Positions 13,401 through 20,200 of a DNA stretch of 64,000 nt are shown in pieces. Below the pieces are notes generated by a model. It made no database searches and was not told the DNA's origin. It saw only the letters and a program-made list of their open reading frames with translations. Numbering within the stretch: the first letter of the stretch is position 1; each line of letters begins with the position of its first letter. The position numbers and the translations under genes are program-made. Source of the stretch: Arthrobacter sp. Bi83 (lineage in GTDB: Bacteria > Actinomycetota > Actinomycetes > Actinomycetales > Micrococcaceae). Location: NCBI RefSeq assembly GCF_918698095.1, contig NZ_CAKKLY010000002.1:248001-312000 (forward strand), written 5' to 3'.

Positions 13401-14622
13401 GCTGGAACGGCTGGGCAGTGAGATGTCCCGCCGGCTTAGCGGGGCGGCAGCGGCGCAGGCCACTCCCCTGGTCCTCGCGATTTCAGGGTGGGGTTCCTGG
13501 GTTTCCGCCATGCGCGCCGGTCCGCTGATGTGGGCCGAAGAGCTGGTCCAGGACATTGTGCGCGACGGACACCGCGCCGCCATCACCGTCCTCATTTCGG
13601 GAGACCGTGAACTGGTTACCTCGCGTTTCATCTCCGCCGTTCCCAACCGCGTGTACTTTCCTAGGGGTACCAGCGAAGAGAGCCGGTTCGCGTGGCCCAA
13701 AATGTCCGAAGTTCCGGCGGTCGCCGGCCGCGCCGTGGCCTTCGGGTCCTTGTCCGGCAGCCACCCTGCGGTGTGCCAGTTCCATGCCGGCGATGGCCAG
13801 GGCAGCATCGCCGGAGCGGCCCAGGCTCCGTTACGCAGCATTCCTTTCAGAGTGGAACCCTTGCCTACTCAGGTTCCGCTGGCGAATCTCCTCATGCTGA
13901 TCGGTCGAACACAAGCCGTGCCTGCTCCGGACACTCTCCATCCGGCGGACGCGGCGGATGAACGTGGCCACCGAAACCGACGGCTGTACATAGGTGTGGG
14001 CGGCGATGAGCTGACCCCCGTCGCGGTCCGCCTGCCCGCCGGCGGCGTCCTCGCCGTTGTGGGCGGCGTGGGGACTGGCAAGACCTCGTTGCTGGGTGCT
14101 CTTCCCGCCCTGAACCCATCGGCGGCGGGCTGGCTGCACCCGGACCTGCACCCGGACCCGGACCCGGACCCCAGCGCAGCAGACTTCTGGGCACAAATCC
14201 ACCGGGAAGCGGTCCAAGGACGTCTGGCCAGGGATGCGGTCCTGCTCGTCGACGACGCGGATCTGCTGTCCGTCTCCACGAACCAGCAGCTTCTCGAACT
14301 GAACACCCTCGGCTGGGCCGTCGTTCTGTCCGCGGGCTTTGGGCAGGCCCTGATGCAGCGAGTCCCCCTCGCCATGGCCGCACGCAATCATGGGAGCGGG
14401 ATCCTCATCGCGCCGCGGAGCCCGATGGACGGAGACCTCTTTGGCATTAGGTTCGAGCTGGAACCCAATCCGCCCCCGGGCCGGGCAGTCCTTCTTGCGG
14501 ACGGCAGGGCAATGCCCGTTCAGCTCGCTTGCAGCCAGCCGGGCGCCCTCAAAACGCAGACGCAGGATCTACTGGCACGAGCCCGGCCGACGCCGAACGC
14601 CGATAATCCCGAGCCCGGCTGA
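10450..14622 (+). CDS. FHA-FtsK/SpoIIIE multi-ATPase, EssC-like (type VII secretion coupling ATPase)
   Basis: 1390 residues from GTG 10450, chosen because GGAG lies 9 nt upstream; a TTG at 10423 is in frame but has no ribosome site. Order: N-terminal beta-rich region; FHA domain (about 112-170, SYRIGRTDTELTIPDADLS with SREHARI and SANGTEV); two close membrane helices (about 217-262); first FtsK ATPase with Walker A TTGSGKSE (about 571-578), DFKGGSGLGPM, Walker B LIIDEF and MATQRPQGALNADIR; a second ATPase whose P-loop is degenerate (GGTSGDAT); and a third with intact GGVGTGKTS (about 1204) and VLLVDDAD. This is EssC architecture: a membrane ATPase that drives export of WXG100 proteins. No WXG100, EccB/D/E or mycosin gene is nearby, so its partners are unknown. 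Convergent with the next gene, 12 bp away. Confidence 0.85.
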   Translation: MTLHCTLVRGPGSGLADAPVELTVSAGDGCPGSELDHELSLGFATRMLTVDGLPLTALTVGQVPLVNGAVLVDGAIEARRPRRRTPEEVPAVLLLAVHSGPGAGTVLPLRRGSYRIGRTDTELTIPDADLSREHARIDVSDTALTIEDLDSANGTEVDGTRVRNAVISTGSLIRCGNSTMSVVVASSSGSRSSGFSAAGLSVAEPLTVPRPARQENRTTLFLSAGLPLLAGVGLALLTGMWMFLAFTAVSAVTLLVPLITGRRHRREMRSAVAAASATDKERRRRSAPSAAHLALDASGSGKHDEIPDAAGVWLRLGLAEQVANVRLEPDDPEFRPPPLGRVPLVLDPGIPIVSIRGSDTDVLGLMRSFLMQLSGYPQARGTQIAVCGPVAALPLAARYLPAVTLHAAAGEIEVVLAGSRLDGGAAGILLVTGTKCQDRVAETARRRGWRVIRFTGSGGGPSATDIELGERQAWFRSRGAIQPFVADLVPPDVFDRYCRQFVKGRGGAPAARPSVPAACPLSDLLDPSTDATARRWARGRLAPGLAIPIGLGAGGPRLLDLEADGPHVLVAGTTGSGKSELLRSLTVALALSYPPDRVNLLFFDFKGGSGLGPMTALPHCVGMLTDLTRSELDRTMASLRAEVRYREQLLARVQAPDLRAYRLSGTPGLPPLPQLVLIIDEFRMLVEDAPESLNELMRIATIGRSLGVHLIMATQRPQGALNADIRANVTTSIALRVQSAHESADVIGISAAATISVEAPGRAYLARGTQAPEEFQGAALSLSPSPGLRQGRVIVRRTSDELGRTASRTADRRGPAPLTPAAAVRPLIELTASLWTAAGGTVRSPVAPPLPDAPTFPRRPRTGSDTAFGPSPADVRSASSAPPASSGRQDDGCCVELGWLDLPHEQRVATLWWRPANDGHLALIGGTSGDATDAMTLALGQLATQPAESHLYVLDADGSLSGLVSSSRAGAVVGLHELRRGVRVLERLGSEMSRRLSGAAAAQATPLVLAISGWGSWVSAMRAGPLMWAEELVQDIVRDGHRAAITVLISGDRELVTSRFISAVPNRVYFPRGTSEESRFAWPKMSEVPAVAGRAVAFGSLSGSHPAVCQFHAGDGQGSIAGAAQAPLRSIPFRVEPLPTQVPLANLLMLIGRTQAVPAPDTLHPADAADERGHRNRRLYIGVGGDELTPVAVRLPAGGVLAVVGGVGTGKTSLLGALPALNPSAAGWLHPDLHPDPDPDPSAADFWAQIHREAVQGRLARDAVLLVDDADLLSVSTNQQLLELNTLGWAVVLSAGFGQALMQRVPLAMAARNHGSGILIAPRSPMDGDLFGIRFELEPNPPPGRAVLLADGRAMPVQLACSQPGALKTQTQDLLARARPTPNADNPEPG
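14136..14172 (+). repeat. Short in-frame tandem repeat encoding HPDL-HPDPDPDP
   Basis: Six-base CCGGAC-type units repeat inside the third ATPase domain of the EssC-like gene, encoding alternating Asp-Pro. The insertion sits between Walker A and the next helix and probably forms a surface loop. Such arrays can vary in copy number by slippage; six-base units would keep the frame. Confidence 0.7.
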
Positions 14623-14634
14623 CGCGCAAAGGCA

Positions 14635-15132
14635 TCAGAGCGCGGGAGGCGAACCGGCGGCCCGGGACGCGAAGCGTATGACCCGTTTGTCGAAGAGCAG
14701 CACGATGGCCGCAGCGGCGGGGATCAGCATGGCCGCACCCGCCAGCGGGTAGCCACCCGTCAGGGTGGGGAATCCAATGGTGAGCACGAACAGCTGTGCC
14801 ACCAGGGCACCTGCCCGCGGCCAGCGGAAGCCCCGGAACAGGAACACCGCAACGGCGTACAGCCAGGAAGCGAACGCCAGCAGCAACGCAAGTGTGAAGA
14901 CGGCACCCCAGAAGGACAGGACAGGGGCTCCGGTCAGGAGTTGGACTCCGTACCACGCGGCAGCCGCCAGCAGGGCGGTGGCCTCGGCTGCGACAATCCC
15001 TGAAATGACGGCCATGGAGCGCGGGCGCGCAGTGCCGCTAGTGGAGTGCTCAGGCCTGTCGGGGCGCCGGGGAAACCCGTCATCGCTGGGCTCAGAGTCG
15101 GGGCTGGACGGGCTGGCTGGGGGTCTTGACAC
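14635..15132 (-). CDS. Small integral membrane protein of unknown function
   Basis: 165 residues if the start is GTG 15130-15132; upstream in-frame sequence to 15276 overlaps the whiB1 promoter and is probably untranslated. The first ~50 residues are polar and Pro/Ser/Asp-rich (SRPPASPSSPDSEPSDDGFPRRPDRP) and should be cytosolic and disordered. About four hydrophobic helices follow (AVISGIVAAEATALLAAAAWYGVQLL, FWGAVFTLALLLAFASWLYAVAVFLF, AGALVAQLFVLTIGFPTLTGGYP, AGAAMLIPAAAAIVLLF), then a basic tail. I do not recognise a functional family. It is divergent from whiB1. Confidence 0.7.
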   Translation of the reverse strand: MSRPPASPSSPDSEPSDDGFPRRPDRPEHSTSGTARPRSMAVISGIVAAEATALLAAAAWYGVQLLTGAPVLSFWGAVFTLALLLAFASWLYAVAVFLFRGFRWPRAGALVAQLFVLTIGFPTLTGGYPLAGAAMLIPAAAAIVLLFDKRVIRFASRAAGSPPAL

Positions 15133-15274
15133 ACTGGCACCATACCGGACATAGTCGGACAGACGGTGGGGGCTGTTGCCCGGTGTGATGCATCGCTCAC
15201 GTTTCAGGGGGATTTCGTGGACCACTACCCCTTGTTTACACAGCGTTAACATGAAACGCTTGATCCAGATGACC

Positions 15275-15300
15275 AAGGGGGCCCGCTGGGCCCCTTTCCT
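15275..15300 (+). terminator. GC-rich hairpin in the whiB1 leader (possible attenuator)
   Basis: AAGGGGGCCC and GGGCCCCTTT pair around a GCT loop (10 bp with one G-U) and are followed by CCTTTG. It lies about 70 bp before the whiB1 start and upstream of the CRP-type site. It could end rightward read-through from the FtsK-like gene or act as a leader attenuator; the U-tract is interrupted, so this is moderate evidence. Confidence 0.5.
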
Positions 15301-15312
15301 TTGTAGGCCCTA

Positions 15313-15326
15313 GTGAATATTTTCAC
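15313..15326 (+). promoter_or_regulatory. CRP/FNR-type operator upstream of whiB1 (GTGA-N6-TCAC)
   Basis: The palindrome GTGAATATTTTCAC matches the CRP half-site pattern exactly, and flanking bases (AGTGA ... TCACA) extend it. It ends 41 bp before the whiB1 ATG. In Mycobacterium tuberculosis whiB1 is, as I recall, a direct target of the cAMP receptor Rv3676, which supports the call. Confidence 0.75.
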
Positions 15327-15367
15327 AAGTGGCAAATGACTTACCAGGAATGGAGTGACTGATCAGC

Positions 15368-15616
15368 ATGGATTGGCGTAACCGCGCAGCGTGCCTCGAC
15401 AAGGACCCGGAGCTTTTCTTCCCGGTGGGAAACACCGGCCCCGCGCTCCTTCAGATTGAGGAAGCAAAGAGCGTCTGCCGCAGGTGCCCCGTCGTCGACA
15501 CCTGCCTGCAGTGGGCACTGGAGTCCGGCCAGGATGCCGGCGTCTGGGGCGGCATGAGCGAGGACGAGCGCCGGGCGCTGAAGCGCCGGGCTGCCCGCGC
15601 ACGCCGCGCCTCCTGA
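15368..15616 (+). CDS. whiB1: WhiB1-type iron-sulfur transcriptional regulator
   Basis: 82 residues. The start MDWRNRAACLDKDPELFFPVG and the segment GVWGGMSEDERRALKRR agree almost residue for residue with my recollection of mycobacterial WhiB1. Cysteines 9, 37, 40 and 46 (C...CxxC...C) would ligate a [4Fe-4S] cluster that reacts with nitric oxide. GVWGG (58-62) is the sigma-interaction turn and the basic tail binds DNA. WhiB1 binds domain 4 of the primary sigma factor and is essential in mycobacteria. The upstream CRP-type site and hairpin suggest cAMP-linked control; a perfect terminator follows. Next to it on the other strand is pdtaS, as in mycobacteria. Confidence 0.96.
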   Translation: MDWRNRAACLDKDPELFFPVGNTGPALLQIEEAKSVCRRCPVVDTCLQWALESGQDAGVWGGMSEDERRALKRRAARARRAS

Positions 15617-15640
15617 CGGACAGTTCAACAGATTCGGCGA

Positions 15641-15677
15641 CGGCCGCGGACCGAGGGTCCGCGGCCGTCGCCTTTTC
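15641..15677 (+). terminator. Rho-independent terminator after whiB1
   Basis: A perfect 12-bp stem (CGGCCGCGGACC at 15641-15652 with its complement at 15656-15667) around a GAG loop, followed by TCGCCTTTT. It ends whiB1 and lies between whiB1 and the convergent pdtaS. Confidence 0.9.
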
Positions 15678-15719
15678 ATAATTTTGCTTTGATGCCCGGG
15701 CGTTCGATGCCCGGCGGCA

Positions 15720-17189
15720 TCAGCGGCCTGCGAGACTCAGCACGATCTGCACGGCGGTACCGCCGCCGTCCCGGGGCTTCCAATGGATGGTGCCGGCCAG
15801 CTCGCTCGTCACCAGGGTCCGGACGATCTGCAGTCCGAGGCCCTCGACGTGCGGGGTGTCCGGCAGACCTACCCCGTCGTCCGCAACGGTCACCGTAAGC
15901 AGCTCAGCCCCGTCATCGCCTTCGGATCTGTCAGCCAGCAGCCAGACAGTTCCGGTCCGCCCTTCCAGGCCGTGCTCGACGGCGTTCGTCACCAGTTCAT
16001 TGATCACGAGCGCCAGCGGGGTGGCAAAGTCGCTTGGAAGCTCCCCGAACAGCCCTGATTTCTGCGTCCGCACCTGCTGGGACGGTGATGCCACCTCGGC
16101 CGAGAGCCGGAACTGGCGCCCAATGAGCTCGTCGAAGTCGACGCTCTGCGTGAGTCCCTGGGAGAGAGTCTCATGGACCAGGGCAATGGTTGCGACTCGC
16201 CGCATGGCCTGTTCCAGCCCTTGCTTCGCCTCGTCGCTCACCATCCGGCGGGACTGCATCCTCAGCAGGGCCGCGACGGTCTGAAGGTTGTTCTTGACCC
16301 GGTGGTGGATTTCCCGGATGGTGGCGTCCTTGGTAACAAGCTCCATTTCCCTGCGCCGCAGCTCGGACACATCGCGGCACAGCACGAGTGCCCCGAACCG
16401 CTGCTGCTCATCGCGGAGAGGGATCGCCCGCAGGGACAGGCTGACTCCCCTGGATTCGATCTCGCTGCGCCACGGCATGCGTCCGGTGACAACCAGCGGG
16501 AGTGTTTCGTCCACCAGGCGTCGGTCCTTCAGCAGGCCGGCGGTGACTTCCGCGAGGGAGCGTCCTTCCAGTGACTCGCCGTCGCCCAACCTTCGGAACG
16601 CGGAGACACCGTTCGGGCTCGCGTATTGCACGATCCCCTCGGCATCGAGCCGGATGAGCCCGTCGCCCACCCGCGGGGCCCCCCGGCGCGAACCCGTGGG
16701 CGAGGCAAAATCGGGCCACAGGCCCAAGGTGCCCATGCGCAGCAGGTCGTAGGCACACTGTCGGTAGGTCAGTTCAAGCCGGGACGGCATCCGCGAACTC
16801 GAAAGATCCATGTGTGACGTGACCACGGCCAGCGTCCGGCCGTTTCTGACCATCGGCACGGCCTCCACCCGCAGCGCCATGTCACTGCTCCAGTTCGTTT
16901 CACTGGAGCGCTCGATCGTGCGGCTGGCCCACGCCTTGTCCACTAGGGGCTGAAGATCGGACCGGATGCCCTCCCCGACGAAGTCGGCATGGAATACCGT
17001 GTGCGTCGTGGAGGGCCGCACGTGGGCAAGCGCCACGTAACCGTAATCCGGATGCGGAAACCAGAGGGCGAGGTCGGCAAAAGCGAGGTCGGCGACCATC
17101 TGCCAGTCACCCACCAGGAGGTGCAGCCATTCGGCATCCCCCGGCCCGAAATCAGCGTGTTCCCTGATGGGGTCCGTAAAGATTGCCAC
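15720..17189 (-). CDS. pdtaS: PdtaS-type sensor histidine kinase (HisKA_2)
   Basis: 489 residues if the start is GTG 17187-17189, which sits just after GGAGGT; a GTG at 17210 adds seven residues. The N-terminal GAF-like domain (EWLHLLVGDWQMVADLAFADLALWFP) and a PAS domain (GLIRLDAEGIVQYASPNGVSAFRRLG) precede the HisKA_2 phosphoacceptor EIHHRVKNNLQTVAALLRMQSRRM (histidine near residue 293) and an HATPase domain (ALVINELVTNAVEHGLEG, VTVADDGVGLP). There is no membrane helix, so it is cytosolic. Its mycobacterial counterpart phosphorylates the RNA-binding antiterminator PdtaR. It lies 32 bp behind gdh on the same strand and is probably cotranscribed with it. The PdtaR partner is not in the window. 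Confidence 0.93.
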   Translation of the reverse strand: MAIFTDPIREHADFGPGDAEWLHLLVGDWQMVADLAFADLALWFPHPDYGYVALAHVRPSTTHTVFHADFVGEGIRSDLQPLVDKAWASRTIERSSETNWSSDMALRVEAVPMVRNGRTLAVVTSHMDLSSSRMPSRLELTYRQCAYDLLRMGTLGLWPDFASPTGSRRGAPRVGDGLIRLDAEGIVQYASPNGVSAFRRLGDGESLEGRSLAEVTAGLLKDRRLVDETLPLVVTGRMPWRSEIESRGVSLSLRAIPLRDEQQRFGALVLCRDVSELRRREMELVTKDATIREIHHRVKNNLQTVAALLRMQSRRMVSDEAKQGLEQAMRRVATIALVHETLSQGLTQSVDFDELIGRQFRLSAEVASPSQQVRTQKSGLFGELPSDFATPLALVINELVTNAVEHGLEGRTGTVWLLADRSEGDDGAELLTVTVADDGVGLPDTPHVEGLGLQIVRTLVTSELAGTIHWKPRDGGGTAVQIVLSLAGR

Positions 17190-17221
17190 TGCACCTCCAG
17201 TTTTCGACACCGGGCAACGCC

Positions 17222-20200
17222 CTAGCGTCGGACGATTGACCTCAAGAGCCTCAATGCTACCGACAGCGAGGCCATATCGTCCGCTTCAAGGGCATTGACC
17301 TCGTCGAACATGCTCTTCGCGCGGCCCAGCTGTTCGGCATTCAGCTGCTCCCAGCCCTTGAGGCGATCTCCGGCCGGTGACCCTGAGGCAGTCGACTCAA
17401 GCACCGCCGTCGTCATGTCCGAAACGGTCGAGTAGAGGTCATCACGCAGCGCAGCCCGGGCCAGAGCCTGCCACCGGTCCCTCCTCGGCAGCGAACTGAT
17501 CCGTTCGAGCAGGGAGTCGGCATGGAAGCGGTTAAACACCGTGTAGTACACGTGCGCGATTTCCTCCACCGGCTCCTGGCGGGCGTGTGCGATCTTGGCA
17601 ATGTCCAGCAGGACGAAGCTCTCGAAAAGCTCGGCCCAGCGGTGGGCAAGATCTTCTGGCAGACCCCACGACCGCGCCTTTTCAAGCCACGCGGCCACCC
17701 GCTCGCGGTCGTCCCCTCGCAGGTAGTCCAAGACACGCGCACGCATCGGATCGATGAGCGGCTTGAACTCGGCGACGATGTCGGCAATGGGGCGGGACGT
17801 GGTTCCCTGCCCGAGCACCCAGCGCACGGCCCGGTCCAGAAGCCGCCGGATGTCGAGGTGGACCGTGCTCCAGTGTTCGGTGGGGAATGACGCCGGAAGG
17901 TCATTGAGTTCGGACACGATGACGTCCAGCTCATACACCTCACGGAGCGCAACGAACGCCTTGGCCACGGCCACTTCGCTCGCTGACGTTTCCTCCATGG
18001 TCCGGAAGGCGAAAGTGATGCCGCCCATGTTGATCATGTCGTTGGCGACGACCGTTGCGATGATTTCCCGGCGCAGCGGATGCGTGTCCAGTTCGGCGTC
18101 GAACCGCTCCCGCAGCTGCTCGGGGAAGTATCCGCGCAGCGTCTGCCTGAACCACGGATCGTCAGCGAGATCACTGTCACGAAGAGCAGTTGCGAGCTCG
18201 ATCTTGGCATAGGCGGCGAGCACCGACAGCTCCGGGGATGTCAGCCCCTGCCCCTGCTCGAGCCGTTCGCGAAGGACCGCAGTGGACGGCAGCGCCTCAA
18301 GGTCCCTGTTCAGATCCGCCGACTTTTCCAGCCAGTCCATCAGCCGTTCGTAGCTTGGACTCCATTCGGCCACACGCTGACGGTCGTTGAGCAGCAGGAT
18401 GTTCTGGTCGATGTTGTCTTCGAGGACAAGACGCCCCACTTCATCGGTCATGGAGGCAAGGAACTCGGCACGTTCGTCCGGCTCAAGTTTTCCTGCCGCG
18501 ACCATCCGGTCCACGAAGATCTTGATGTTGACCTCGTGGTCCGAGCAGTCGACGCCTGCCGAGTTGTCGATGGCGTCCGTGTTGAGGATGACGCCCTGCA
18601 GGGCCGCCTCGATGCGGCCACGCTGCGTCATGCCCAGGTTTCCGCCTTCGCCCACCACCTTCACGCGAAGGTCGCGCCCATCGACGCGGATGGCATCGTT
18701 AGCCTTGTCTCCGACCATGGCGTGGCTCTCGGTGCTCGCTTTCACATACGTGCCGATGCCCCCGTTGTACAGCAGGTCGGCCGGCGCCAGCAGGATGGCC
18801 CGCAGCAGTTCAGGCGGGCTCAGCTGGGTGGTGCTCTCGGGCAGGCCCAGTGCGGCGCGGACCTGCGCGGAGACAGGAATCGATTTGGCCTGGCGCGGGT
18901 AAACCCCGCCGCCTTCGCTGATGAGTCCCTTGTCGTAGTCGTCCCACGACGAGCGCGGCAGCTCGAACAGACGCTGGCGTTCAGCATAGGAGCTGGTCTC
19001 GTCCGGGTTGGGATCCAGGAAGATGTGCCGGTGGTCGAAGGCGGCCAGCAGCCGGATGTGCTTGGACAGCAGCATCCCGTTTCCGAAAACATCACCTGAC
19101 ATGTCGCCCACTCCGACGACGGTGAACGGCTCGGACTGCGTATCCAGGTCAAACTCACTGAAGTGGCGCTTGACTGACTCCCACGCTCCCCTGGCCGTAA
19201 TGCCCATGGCCTTGTGGTCGTAGCCCACCGACCCGCCGGAGGCGAAGGCGTCACCCAGCCAGAATCCGTATTCAGCCGCAAGCCCGTTCGCGATGTCCGA
19301 GAAGGTTGCCGTGCCCTTGTCCGCCGCCACCACAAGGTACGAGTCGTCGTCGTCGTGCCTGACAACATTCCCCGGCGGAACGAGCTGTTCACCCTCGGTG
19401 CCCGTAACGAGGTTGTCGGTGAGGTCGAGCAAGCCGCGGATGAACGTCTTGTAGCTTTCGATGCCTTCGGCCATCCAGGCTGCCCTGTCCGCCGCCGGAT
19501 CAGGCAACCGTTTGGCGAAAAAGCCTCCCTTGGCGCCCGTCGGAACGATCACCGCGTTCTTGACGGTCTGGGCCTTGACCAACCCCAGGATCTCCGTGCG
19601 GAAGTCCTCCCGCCGGTCGGACCAGCGGAGACCGCCGCGCGCCACTTTGCCGAAGCGCAGGTGGACGCCCTCGACCCGCGGCGAGTAGACCCAGATCTCG
19701 AACCTGGGCCGCGGGTAGGGCAGGCCTTCAATGCCTGAGGGGTTCAGCTTGAAGCTCAGGTAGGGCTTGTCCTGGTAGAAGTTGGTGCGCAGCGTTGACT
19801 CGATCAGGTTGGTGAAGGTCCGGAGAACGCGGTCCGCGTCGAGGGTCGCGACACTTTCGATGGATGCGGCCAGCTCGGCACGGACCTTTTCCTGCCGTTC
19901 GGAGCGCTCCAGTTCCGTCAGAGCTGGGTCGAAGCGCGCCTCAAACAGCGCGCTGAGCCCCTTCGTGACTTCCGGATTGGCCAGCAGCGTGTCTGCCATG
20001 AACTCGAAAGAATTGGTGTTGCCCATTTGCCGCATGTACTTCGCATATGCCCGCAGCACAACAATCTGACGCCAGCTCATGCCTTCACGAAGCACGAGGC
20101 GGTCGAAGCTGTCCGATTCGACGGCGCCGGAAACCGCCGCACCGAAGGAGTCCGCCAGCAGCTGGCCCGTTGACAGCGGCTCCACCCCCGCCGGGTACTT

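Noticed and set aside
18080-19099. Plus-strand frame antisense to gdh
   Set aside because: The opposite strand has complete glutamate dehydrogenase motifs; the frame shows no domain.
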